From IMG/VR virus record IMGVR_UViG_3300033145_000949, positions 1-21,083 of that record: a stretch of 21,083 nt of DNA. One strand, 5' to 3'. Below, piece by piece: positions 1 through 6,987 of the stretch. The translations under genes were made by a program, and so were the position numbers. Numbering within the stretch: the first letter of the stretch is position 1; every line of letters begins with the position of its first letter. Under the pieces are notes generated by a model. That model did no database searches and had not been told where the DNA came from. It saw only the letters and a list, made by a program, of their open reading frames with translations. This DNA comes from a virus.

Positions 1-1
1 T

Positions 2-82
2 AAGAAAAATTTTGTAAAAGACGCAAAAGAAAAAATGCTGGTTAATATACAAAAGGATATGTTCTTAAATGGAAAAATATAA
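2..82 (+). CDS. 3' end of an upstream gene (partial, unknown)
   Basis: An open frame enters from the left edge and stops at TAA 80-82, giving 26 Lys-rich residues that end in LNGKI. The frame has no stop before the edge and its codon use looks like that of the following genes. The remnant is too short to identify. It is separated from the next gene by about 120 bases holding a promoter-like sequence, so it probably belongs to a different transcript. It could also be chance, because an open run of 26 codons is not rare. Confidence 0.4.
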   Translation, partial: KKNFVKDAKEKMLVNIQKDMFLNGKI

Positions 83-133
83 ACGCCGCATTACTTATAC
101 CAATAAATAATAGTTAGTAAATATAAATACTTC

Positions 134-162
134 TTGACAAAAAAGAAAACATATAGTAGTGT
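134..162 (+). promoter_or_regulatory. probable sigma-70-type promoter for the modification operon
   Basis: A perfect -35 TTGACA at 134-139 is followed after 17 bases by a weak -10, TAGTGT at 157-162. The DNA around it is very AT-rich. It lies 42 bases before the first ATG (204), which has its own AGGAGG site at 194-199. The position suits transcription of the ParB-CmoA-methyltransferase-ParB group and perhaps the terminase genes. The poor -10 match is the weak point; an activator could compensate. Confidence 0.5.
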
Positions 163-203
163 TATCCTGCGTAGTTTAACAGAGAAATTTAGCAGGAGGC
201 ATT

Positions 204-686
204 ATGCGGAAAAAATTAACTTGGAAAACAACAAAAAGAAAAGTAAATGACTTAATCCCATATAGCAAAAATCCCCGAAGGCTAACAGATAAACAGAAAG
301 CCGACTTACAGAAAAGTTTAGAAAAATTTAATTTAGTAGAAATTCCCGCAATAAATACAGATAATAAAATAATAGCCGGACATCAAAGAATAAAAATACT
401 TCAATTACTTGGGCGTGGCGACGAAATAATAGACGTTAGAATACCTGATAGAAAGTTAAATGAAAAAGAATATAAAGAGTATCTAATCCGAAGTAATAAA
501 AATACGGGTGAGTTTGACTTTGAATTACTTGCGGATTTTAATAAGGATTTATTAAAAGATATAGGATTTGATGATATTACAATATCTATAATTTTTCAGA
601 TTGAAGATGTGCTAAAAGAAAAAGAAATTGATATAAATAAAATATCAGAAGGCTGTAAGTGCCCAAAATGTGGCTATGAGTGGTAA
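204..686 (+). CDS. ParB/Srx-fold protein with C-terminal zinc-ribbon tail
   Basis: 160 residues. The N-terminal two thirds is a ParB N-terminal (ParB/sulfiredoxin-like) domain: a start like VNDLIPYSKNPR, a helix LQKSLEKF, and the signature AGHQRIKIL at about residues 58-66. No HTH or dimerisation domain follows, so this is not a full chromosome-partition ParB. The last residues hold a Cys knuckle (CKCPKCGYEW), probably half of a zinc site completed by a dimer or partner. The start ATG 204 has a strong AGGAGG at 194-199. The 3' end overlaps the CmoA-like gene. Stand-alone ParB-fold proteins are common beside phage DNA methyltransferases and terminases, where a DNA-binding or nucleotide-dependent accessory role is suspected but mostly unproven. 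A second protein of the same build lies at 2306-2836. Confidence 0.8.
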   Translation: MRKKLTWKTTKRKVNDLIPYSKNPRRLTDKQKADLQKSLEKFNLVEIPAINTDNKIIAGHQRIKILQLLGRGDEIIDVRIPDRKLNEKEYKEYLIRSNKNTGEFDFELLADFNKDLLKDIGFDDITISIIFQIEDVLKEKEIDINKISEGCKCPKCGYEW

Positions 687-1314
687 TTTCTCTTTTAATA
701 CGGTTAAACAATTTGATAAGCATATAAATTATTCTATCCCAAATTACAATATTTTAATAAAGGCAATAATAAGTATTTCTACCTATTTTTTAGATAAAGA
801 TTATAGTGTATACGATTTAGGAAGTTCTACCGGACGTTTATTATCTATGCTTAAATTTAAAGGAAGAAAAATCGGGGTAGAAATATCAAAAAATCTAATA
901 AAAGAGAGGGCAGGTATTAAAATTATAGAGTTTGATTTAAATAAGCAAATTATTTTTCAAAAAAGCTGTATTATTTTTTCTATATTTACCCTATGTTTTC
1001 TTAAAAAAGAAAGTCGTATAAATTTAATAAATAATATATATCAGTCTTTAGTTACGGGGGGAGCTTTTATATTTACAGAAAAGGTTTATAGTGAATCTGG
1101 TTTATTCCAAGATATTTTTACATTTAGTTATTATGATTTTAAAAAAAGAAACTTTAGTGAAAATGAAATTCTTGAAAAAGAAAAGAGCTTACGGAGAATA
1201 CAAAAACCGAATATATCAAGTGAAAATATGGAAATAATTAAAAATGCGGGGTTTAGAAAAATAAGTATGTTTTATAAGTTTTATAATTTTGAGGGGTATA
1301 TATGTATAAAGTAA
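676..1314 (+). CDS. cmoA-like: CmoA-family carboxy-S-adenosylmethionine synthase-like protein
   Basis: 212 residues, class I SAM-dependent fold. CmoA converts SAM plus prephenate to carboxy-SAM. The match covers most of the protein. The N-terminus has an F...F..HI..SIPNY pattern like that of bacterial CmoA. SAM motif I is DLGSSTG (47-53) and the acidic end of strand 2 is GVEIS. FTLCFL (104-109) parallels FTLQFL of CmoA. It also has GGAFIFTEK, then YDFKKRNFSENEI (153-165; CmoA has HDFKRANGYSELEI) and a terminal FYNFEG (CmoA has CFNFGS). GTG 670 is an alternative start; ATG 676 is preferred, and the gene overlaps the previous one either way. The gene is more AT-rich than its neighbours. No CmoB partner or tRNA gene is seen, so tRNA modification is unlikely. 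The overlap with the methyltransferase suggests carboxy-SAM supply to it. A caveat is that the position matching E. coli Arg199 appears to be Glu169. An ordinary methyltransferase cannot be excluded. Confidence 0.82.
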   Translation: MSGNFSFNTVKQFDKHINYSIPNYNILIKAIISISTYFLDKDYSVYDLGSSTGRLLSMLKFKGRKIGVEISKNLIKERAGIKIIEFDLNKQIIFQKSCIIFSIFTLCFLKKESRINLINNIYQSLVTGGAFIFTEKVYSESGLFQDIFTFSYYDFKKRNFSENEILEKEKSLRRIQKPNISSENMEIIKNAGFRKISMFYKFYNFEGYICIK

Positions 1315-2309
1315 TTTCTACTTTTTCGGGAGTTGGCGGCTCATCTCTTGGTTATAGGCTTGCGGGGTTTAAGGTTATTGCCGCTATTGAGTTTTTAGAT
1401 TATCAGGCAAATAATTATAGGATAAATAATAAAAATACAAAATTATATTATAATGATATTAGACAATTAGACCCGTTAAGCATATTAAAAGAAGCTAATC
1501 TTAAGTGTGGTGAGTTAGATATTTTAGATGGCTCTCCGCCTTGTGCTGCTTTTTCTATATGTGGTAAACGGGAAAACGTATGGGGAAAGGTAAAAAAATA
1601 TGGAAATAAGAAACAAAAAGTTGATGATTTATTTTTTGAGTTTATACGATTTTTAGATAAAATACAACCGAAGGTTTTTATTGCGGAGAATGTTACCGGA
1701 TTAGTTAAGGGTAAAAACGCAATAGGGTATTTTAAGCTAATATTTAATAAATTAGAAAAATGTGGTTATAATATACGTACTAAAGTATTAAATTCAAAAT
1801 ATTATAAAGTTCCACAATCAAGACAAAGATTATTTTTTATAGGCGTTAGAAAAGATTTAAATATTATCCCAAGTTTTCCCCTACCAATAAAAAAATTAAT
1901 TACTGTAAATTCCGCATTTTTAGGGGTAAAAAATACAGCCCTTAATTTAAAAAATGCGAGAATACAAGAAAATTTTATTTTACCGTATCTCCCACTTATG
2001 AAGCCCGGCGAATCAGCGAGTAAATATAATAAAAAAGGTAGTTATTTTAATAAGTGCAGGATTTATAAAAATCGTCCGGCGCAAACAATTACACAAACAA
2101 AAAATCTTTATCACTATAAAGAAAATAGGCATTTAACTATTCCAGAATTAAAAAGGTTAATGTCTTTCCCAGATAATTTTATTTTAGAAGGTAGTTTTTT
2201 AAGGCAATGGGAGGCCTGTGGTCGTTCTGTTCCGCCGAATATGATGAAAGCGATAGCTCTTAATATAAAACATAATATATTAAATAAGCTAAAGGTAGGT
2301 AAATTATGA
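1302..2309 (+). CDS. cytosine-C5 DNA methyltransferase with Asn-to-Arg motif X (possible DNA carboxymethyltransferase)
   Basis: 335 residues with every C5-methyltransferase landmark in order. Motif I is FSGVGG (8-13). Motif IV is DGSPPC with catalytic Cys81. Motif VI is ENV (129-131). Motif VIII is QSRQR (172-176). A short target-recognition region (about 190-255) follows, then motif IX RPAQTIT (258-264) and motif X at 306-312. Motif X reads CGRSVPP: Arg308 (codon 2223-2225) replaces the near-invariant Asn of GN[SA]VPP. That Asn lies by the cofactor methionine; in M.MpeI, N374K/R gives carboxy-SAM use and 5-carboxymethylcytosine in DNA. The upstream overlapping CmoA-like gene would make that cofactor. 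ATG 1302 has GAGGGG at 1291-1296. The stop overlaps the next start as ATGA. No restriction endonuclease is nearby, so it acts as a solitary modifier. Methyltransferase class is certain; carboxymethyl transfer is inferred. Confidence 0.95.
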   Translation: MYKVISTFSGVGGSSLGYRLAGFKVIAAIEFLDYQANNYRINNKNTKLYYNDIRQLDPLSILKEANLKCGELDILDGSPPCAAFSICGKRENVWGKVKKYGNKKQKVDDLFFEFIRFLDKIQPKVFIAENVTGLVKGKNAIGYFKLIFNKLEKCGYNIRTKVLNSKYYKVPQSRQRLFFIGVRKDLNIIPSFPLPIKKLITVNSAFLGVKNTALNLKNARIQENFILPYLPLMKPGESASKYNKKGSYFNKCRIYKNRPAQTITQTKNLYHYKENRHLTIPELKRLMSFPDNFILEGSFLRQWEACGRSVPPNMMKAIALNIKHNILNKLKVGKL

Positions 2310-2836
2310 ACTGGCTAATGATTTCTATAAACGATTTAATAAAAGCCAAATGGAACTATAAAACCGATGACCCCGAAAAAGCCGAAGCCCTGAAAAACAA
2401 CATAAATAAAAACGGGCAGATTGAAAATATAATAGTCCGGCAGGTCGGCAATAAATACGAAGTTATAAACGGCAACCATAGATTAGATGTCTTCAAAGAG
2501 TTATTATATACTAAAGTATACTGTTATAACTTAGGTATAATAACAGATAGTATGGCAAAGCGTATTTCCATTGAAACAAACGAAACAAAATTTGTAACAG
2601 ACTTCATAAAATTAGGCGGCTTAATAAAAGACCTTAAACTTGATTTTAATTTTGATGACCTTGAAAAAACTATGCCCTTTTCAAAAGACGAATTATCTAA
2701 GTTAATAAAGTTATCTGAATTTGATTTTGATAAAAATAAAAAAAACTTACTTGATAATCAATTACAGTCATCTGATAATATAAAAGAAGGTCATATAATA
2801 AAATGCCCTGAATGCGGGCACGAATGGGAGGTATAA
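2306..2836 (+). CDS. second ParB/Srx-fold protein with C-terminal zinc-ribbon tail
   Basis: 176 residues. The ParB N-terminal domain covers about residues 5-100, with KNNINKNGQIENIIV and the signature INGNHRLDVFKEL. A helical region follows. The protein ends in a Cys knuckle, IKCPECGHEWEV, nearly the same tail as the ParB-like protein at 204-686 (CPKCGYEW), while the rest of the two proteins has diverged. The ATG overlaps the methyltransferase stop (ATGA), so translation is probably coupled; ATG 2318 is an alternative start. The shared tail suggests that both bind the same partner or both complete a zinc site. An accessory role in DNA modification or terminase recruitment is possible; nothing in the sequence decides between them. 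Confidence 0.78.
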   Translation: MNWLMISINDLIKAKWNYKTDDPEKAEALKNNINKNGQIENIIVRQVGNKYEVINGNHRLDVFKELLYTKVYCYNLGIITDSMAKRISIETNETKFVTDFIKLGGLIKDLKLDFNFDDLEKTMPFSKDELSKLIKLSEFDFDKNKKNLLDNQLQSSDNIKEGHIIKCPECGHEWEV

Positions 2837-2841
2837 AATAA

Positions 2842-3309
2842 ATGGCTAAAAAACGAAAATCAAGAAAAAAGCCTGAATCCGAAAAACAGAAAGTCGGACG
2901 CAAGTGGTTTGACGGCAAAGACGAAGATAAGGTCATTGCGAATCTTATGCAAGTCTGGGGAATCGGAGGCTCTGATGCGGAGGCGGCTTTTTACGCCGAT
3001 ATTACTACTTGTTCTTTAAGTAGATACTTAACAGCCCATCCTGAAATTTCGCAACGCAAAACATCGCTTTTGAATAAGCCAATATTAAAAGCCCGTCAGG
3101 AAGTAGTAAAAGGGCTTGACGCAAGGCCTGAATTTTCGCTGAAATACTTAGAAAAAAAACGTTCCGACGAATTTAGCTCTAAATATGTTCTTGATATAAA
3201 AGGCGTTAACTCTGTAATAGCACAGATTATAAGTGTAATAGATATACACGTTAAAGATGCTGATACGAAATTAAAGATAGCGGAGGAGTTAAAAAATATT
3301 AAATTTTAA
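2842..3309 (+). CDS. terS: terminase small subunit
   Basis: 155 residues. A Lys/Arg-rich N-terminus is followed by a helix-turn-helix-type segment (about 45-75: GSDAEAAFYADIT..SLSRYLTAHPEI), in which a HTH reads stepwise 'age' cues as in many phage small terminases. A helical C-terminal part includes SLKYLEKKRSDEFSSKY, a phrase typical of small terminases of the phage HTH type, which probably drives oligomerisation. It would recognise the packaging site and load the large subunit. GGAGG at 2827-2831 precedes ATG 2842. It lies immediately before the large subunit gene, the usual order. Confidence 0.8.
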   Translation: MAKKRKSRKKPESEKQKVGRKWFDGKDEDKVIANLMQVWGIGGSDAEAAFYADITTCSLSRYLTAHPEISQRKTSLLNKPILKARQEVVKGLDARPEFSLKYLEKKRSDEFSSKYVLDIKGVNSVIAQIISVIDIHVKDADTKLKIAEELKNIKF

Positions 3310-3319
3310 CTGAAAATTT

Positions 3320-4930
3320 ATGCTTGATATCACAGAAATAGCAAAAGCCGGGGAAAGTAACGTAAGGGATTTTATGTTGCAGTCTATCGCAGAAGGCTTA
3401 GGCGCAAGCAATAAGGGGCTTGAAATAGCAAAGAATTTAACTTGTGCTGAATTTTGCGCAAAGTATATGCGTACAGAAAAAGACCTTAAAGTTGATTTTG
3501 ACAAAAGACCGTATTTAGTTAAACTCTATAACGATTTATCCCCTGAACAAGTTTATATGAAGGCTTCGCAGGTAGGAGCAACAGCTATGTTTATGAATAA
3601 GATGATTTATATGTCGCTAAAACAGGGGCTAACGATTATCTTTACGCTACCGACCTCTGGCGATGCCGGAGAATTATCAGCAAGCAGGTTTAACCCGTCT
3701 ATGAGGTTTTCGGAAATAGGGACGTTCTTTAATGCTGATATAGACAACGTTAAGATAAAGCAGATAAATAACTCTTATATATATTTCAGAGGAACGTGGA
3801 ATGAGCGGCAGGCTATTTCAATCCCGGCTGACCTTAATATTCACGATGAGTTAAATTTTTCACGCCCGGATATTATTGGAATTTTCCAGCCTCGGCTGGG
3901 TGCGTCAAATTTCAAAGGAACGTGGCTGGCCTCGACACCGACAATGACAAAGTTTCTGATAGACAAAGAGTTTGAGAACTCAAATAAACAATTCTGGATG
4001 ATACCCTGCCCTAAGTGTAAAAAAGAACAGCATATTATTTTTGAGAACATAAAAAAACTTGACGGTATTTATAAATACTGCTGTAAGTTTTGCGGTGCTG
4101 AAATAACAGAGGATGATAAGTTAAAAGGGCGCTGGCTTGAAACCAAAAAACATAAGCGTAACGGTTATTTTATGAACCGGCTGTTAGTTTATGGCGAAAC
4201 GGCTCAAGTAGTTTATGATAAATACGAAAAAGCCAAAGAAAAAAACAAGTTAAATATATTTTATAACTTTGTTTTGGGTTTGCCGTATGTAGAAGAAACA
4301 AGCCGAGTATTAAACTGGGATATATTCGCTATTAAATGCGCAAAGGATTACGATTTGATTACGGCATCTAAGAATTCGACGATAATGGGCGTTGACCAAG
4401 GCGACAATTTGCATATTACGATAGCTGATACGAAAAACATACGGAAAATAATTTATCTGGAAATGGCAAATAACTTTGAGCGGGTAGAACAGTTAATAAG
4501 ATTATTTAATGTTGGGGTTGCTGTTATAGATGCATTGCCGAATAAACATTCCGCCCGTAAGGTTAGAGATAAGTTTCCGGGCAAAGTATTTCTGAATTAT
4601 TACAATGATTCCATAAAAAAAGACTGGCAACAGGGTAACGAAGTCTGGGAGATAGTTTCAAATAGAACAACAATGTTAGATATAACGGCCTATGAAAAAA
4701 TGGACGGCAAATGTGAAATCCCGAAACTTAATATTCCGATAGTTAAAGAATTTGTTACGCAAAGTTGTAATATGGTACGGGAAATTGTTGAAGATAAGCA
4801 CGGCATAAAAAAAGTCGTCTGGAACGACGTGGGGGCAGACCATTGGAGGCACTCGGATTTGTATTGTTATCTTGCGGGGCTATTGCTAAAGAAGGCATTA
4901 AGAAGTAAGGTTAGTGTATCGGTTTTATAA
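3320..4930 (+). CDS. terL: terminase large subunit (GpA-like ATPase-nuclease)
   Basis: 536 residues. The N-terminal ATPase has a deviant Walker A KASQVGAT (81-88), a strand ending in HDE (175-177) as Walker B plus catalytic Glu, and a coupling-type LASTPT (203-208). A four-Cys zinc ribbon follows (CPKC 230-233; CKFC 255-258), typical of the GpA-like terminase family. The RNase H-like nuclease starts at GVDQGD (357-362) with further acidic residues after AVIDALPN. Length is normal. It packages DNA into proheads as an ATP motor and cuts concatemers. The Shine-Dalgarno site is weak, so expression may depend on coupling with the small subunit gene, which ends 10 bases upstream. Confidence 0.92.
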   Translation: MLDITEIAKAGESNVRDFMLQSIAEGLGASNKGLEIAKNLTCAEFCAKYMRTEKDLKVDFDKRPYLVKLYNDLSPEQVYMKASQVGATAMFMNKMIYMSLKQGLTIIFTLPTSGDAGELSASRFNPSMRFSEIGTFFNADIDNVKIKQINNSYIYFRGTWNERQAISIPADLNIHDELNFSRPDIIGIFQPRLGASNFKGTWLASTPTMTKFLIDKEFENSNKQFWMIPCPKCKKEQHIIFENIKKLDGIYKYCCKFCGAEITEDDKLKGRWLETKKHKRNGYFMNRLLVYGETAQVVYDKYEKAKEKNKLNIFYNFVLGLPYVEETSRVLNWDIFAIKCAKDYDLITASKNSTIMGVDQGDNLHITIADTKNIRKIIYLEMANNFERVEQLIRLFNVGVAVIDALPNKHSARKVRDKFPGKVFLNYYNDSIKKDWQQGNEVWEIVSNRTTMLDITAYEKMDGKCEIPKLNIPIVKEFVTQSCNMVREIVEDKHGIKKVVWNDVGADHWRHSDLYCYLAGLLLKKALRSKVSVSVL

Positions 4931-4949
4931 AACCGAAGGGGTTTATATT

Positions 4950-5039
4950 ATGAAAAATAAAGGATTAACTATTTTGGAATTGTGTATGGCTGTTACTATT
5001 TTGGCGGGTTTGTTTTTGTTAATACCGATGGGGGGATAA
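4950..5039 (+). CDS. 29-residue membrane peptide with a prepilin-like N-terminus
   Basis: MKNKGLTILELCMAVTILAG is followed by a hydrophobic stretch and IPMGG. The start follows AAGGGG (4935-4940) at normal spacing, and the stop is one base before the next ATG. The N-terminus fits a type IV prepilin signal: basic leader, Gly at -1, Glu at +5 (LTILE), then about 20 hydrophobic residues. Nothing resembling a pilin globular domain follows. It may be a tiny membrane protein that only resembles a prepilin, or a captured or degraded host pilin N-terminus. Function is unknown. Confidence 0.6.
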   Translation: MKNKGLTILELCMAVTILAGLFLLIPMGG

Positions 5040-5040
5040 A

Positions 5041-5193
5041 ATGGCAGAATTAAAATCTGAACTTACTGTGAAAATTAAATTTGATAAAAAATTGGAAAAG
5101 GCTTTTGAGAAATCAAACAGAAATTATAAGTCTTTAATGAAAATAATTAAAGACTTAGATAAAAGATTAACAAAGTTGGAAAAGAAAAGATGA
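5041..5193 (+). CDS. small coiled-coil protein, unknown function
   Basis: 50 residues, very rich in Lys and Glu, probably helical: KLEKAFEKSNRNYKSLMKII continuing to DLDKRLTKLEKKR. The start sits in the leader GGGGGATAAAATG (5031-5043), the same leader used by the portal gene at 5396-5409, which supports active translation. Such short helical proteins between terminase and portal are common and mostly uncharacterised. It follows the prepilin-like peptide by one base and probably forms one transcript with it. Confidence 0.65.
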   Translation: MAELKSELTVKIKFDKKLEKAFEKSNRNYKSLMKIIKDLDKRLTKLEKKR

Positions 5194-5206
5194 AAATGTT
5201 AATACT

Positions 5207-5238
5207 GCCAGCCCTTCGCTTAAAGCCTATTGGCTGGC
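5207..5238 (+). other. perfect 7-bp inverted repeat (RNA hairpin)
   Basis: GCCAGCC at 5207-5213 pairs exactly with GGCTGGC at 5232-5238 around an 18-base loop, which itself contains GCTT-A-AAGC. It is unusually G+C-rich for this area. It has no run of T afterwards, so it is not a classical terminator. It may control translation or stability of the transcript just before the portal gene, or be incidental. Confidence 0.5.
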
Positions 5239-5248
5239 TTATACTATT

Positions 5249-5419
5249 ATGAAAAATAAAAATATAGAAGAAGATTGCCGGAAATGTCACAACAGAGTAT
5301 ATTGTATAAATCAGGCATACAAAAATGGAGAGATTGAAGACCTTAACTATGATAATACGAATTTGAAAAATAAAAATTGTTCTACGATAATTTATGGGGG
5401 GATAAAATGGAAAAAGTAA
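5249..5419 (+). CDS. small Cys-rich protein, possibly zinc-binding
   Basis: 56 residues starting MKNKNIEEDCRKCHNRVYCI. Cys10, Cys13, His14 and Cys19 form a compact possible metal site, with a further Cys near residue 46. There is no good Shine-Dalgarno site. The start overlaps the stop of a doubtful 20-codon frame (5190-5252), and the 3' end runs into the first codons of the portal gene. The Cys spacing is the main reason to believe it is real. No function is recognised. Confidence 0.45.
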   Translation: MKNKNIEEDCRKCHNRVYCINQAYKNGEIEDLNYDNTNLKNKNCSTIIYGGIKWKK

Positions 5420-6987
5420 AAACCGTGAAGGCGTATATTCTGGGTGATGGCAGTTTAATTAAACAGGACGATATTCCGAAGGTAACCCATTCAAGCGAAC
5501 AGATTAAAGACAGTGATATTTTCGGCAGCTTATATAATACTGGTAAGATATACGAGCCTGTTGTTAAATTAAATCAGTTAGTTGACTTACTTTACTCTAA
5601 TTTTATCCATTATCGCTGTATCAATCAAAAAGTTTCCGATGTTGTCGGACAGGGCTATCTCATAACATCCGGCAATAGTGAGGTAGACGAGGCGCAAAAA
5701 GAAAATATAGAAAAAATTGAAGCATTATTTAAGTCGCCGAACAGTAGCAATGAAACGTTCTCTGAAATCCTTAAAAAATTTTGGAATGATTACGAGGCTT
5801 TAGGGCAGGCTTATCTTGAAATATCTATGGACAAAGAAAAAATACCTGTTGCCCTATGGCACGCTCCCGCTCAAACAATGAGGATATGTGTGGGCGATAC
5901 TTTTTATGTTCAGATAATAAATAACAAAAAGAAATACTTTAGAAAATTCGGCATTACAGATAAGCAGACAGAAAAAGGTATTTCAGATTTAAATATACAA
6001 GCTGGAGAACTATCAGAGCATTTCGTATTCAGTATGCATAATTACAGCCCTAAAGATGTTAATTACGGCGTGCCGGATTACTATCCTGTAATGTCATCTA
6101 TACTACTGGACAAATATAGAGGTGATTTTAATATATCGTTCTTTGAAAATAACGCCGTCCCCCGCTATGCTGTTATAGTTACGGGTGCTGATATAAAAGG
6201 TGATGTTGAAAATGCCATTAAGGCATATTTCCAGAGTCATATAAAAGGACAGGCGCATAAGACGCTGGTAATATCGGTTGGCGACAAAGAAGTCACTATA
6301 AAGTTTGAAAAATTAGCCGTAGAAATGCAGGAAAGCTCTTTCAGGCTACTTCATCAGGACGCTTTATACGATATTTGTTTAGCGCACGGCGTACCGCCTC
6401 GGTGGGTTGGAATAGCCGAAAAGGGAAGTCTCGGCGGCAGCAAAGAGAGCGAAAGCCAGTCACGTAATTATAAGACTAATTATATTGACCCGAATCAGCG
6501 GTTACTTGCCGGGAAGTTAACAGATGTTATTATTCGGCAGGGCTTTAAGATTGAAGAAATAAATATTATGTTTAGCGAAATAGATATAACCGATGTATTG
6601 GCGGACGCGAAAGTCGGAGACACTTACTTAAAAAATGGCGCATTATCTATAAACGAATTCAGGACAATGTATTTAAGTCTTAAAAAGTTAGATACGCCTT
6701 CCGCTGATAAACATATAATTTACTCTAAAGGGCAAGCAATAATGTTAGAGGATTTGGACAGCGGCGCACAGGAGTTAATTGAGCGGAAAGCTGTAAAAGA
6801 GGAAGAAAATAAGTTGTTTAAATACTTTACTAACAGAATTGCCAATGAGTTTGGAAGTAAGTTAAATGAGTTAAAAGATGAGTTAGAAAAGCAGGAGATA
6901 AAACATCAGGAAGAAAGTAAGACTATTTTTGAGAAGATGTTTCACTTTTTCAAGGGTGTTGGAAAGCGGGAGAATAATAAACAATGA
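5407..6987 (+). CDS. phage portal protein
   Basis: 526 residues, of the usual size. It resembles PBSX-type portals. The core contains WHAPAQTMRI, then FSMHNYSPKDVNYGVPDYYP (about 208-227), then SILLDKYRGDFNISFFENNAVP (231-252), and a later HGVPPRWVGI. The last 60 residues form a charged coiled coil. The portal is the dodecameric ring at one capsid vertex through which DNA enters and leaves and to which the connectors attach. ATG 5407 is chosen because GGGGGG at 5396-5401 is correctly spaced; a start at 5377 would add 10 residues with no such site. It overlaps the next gene by ATGA. Confidence 0.9.
   Translation: MEKVKTVKAYILGDGSLIKQDDIPKVTHSSEQIKDSDIFGSLYNTGKIYEPVVKLNQLVDLLYSNFIHYRCINQKVSDVVGQGYLITSGNSEVDEAQKENIEKIEALFKSPNSSNETFSEILKKFWNDYEALGQAYLEISMDKEKIPVALWHAPAQTMRICVGDTFYVQIINNKKKYFRKFGITDKQTEKGISDLNIQAGELSEHFVFSMHNYSPKDVNYGVPDYYPVMSSILLDKYRGDFNISFFENNAVPRYAVIVTGADIKGDVENAIKAYFQSHIKGQAHKTLVISVGDKEVTIKFEKLAVEMQESSFRLLHQDALYDICLAHGVPPRWVGIAEKGSLGGSKESESQSRNYKTNYIDPNQRLLAGKLTDVIIRQGFKIEEINIMFSEIDITDVLADAKVGDTYLKNGALSINEFRTMYLSLKKLDTPSADKHIIYSKGQAIMLEDLDSGAQELIERKAVKEEENKLFKYFTNRIANEFGSKLNELKDELEKQEIKHQEESKTIFEKMFHFFKGVGKRENNKQ

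Noticed and set aside
676-1314. A phage-encoded tRNA wobble (cmo5U) pathway
   Set aside because: No CmoB-like gene or tRNA gene is visible in the window, and the overlap with a DNA methyltransferase points to DNA, not tRNA. Genes outside the window could change this.
1302-2309. A restriction-modification system
   Set aside because: No endonuclease-like gene adjoins the methyltransferase; neighbours are ParB-fold proteins and terminase.
3498-3526. TTGACA inside the terminase gene as a promoter
   Set aside because: No -10-like hexamer at 16-18 bases and the site is within a strong coding frame.
5190-5252. 20-codon frame between the small coiled-coil and Cys-rich genes
   Set aside because: It has ATGA coupling but no recognisable feature, and it overlaps the inverted repeat; too short to claim.
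5377-5406. Longer N-terminus for the portal protein
   Set aside because: The GGGGGG ribosome site sits between this ATG and 5407 and serves 5407.
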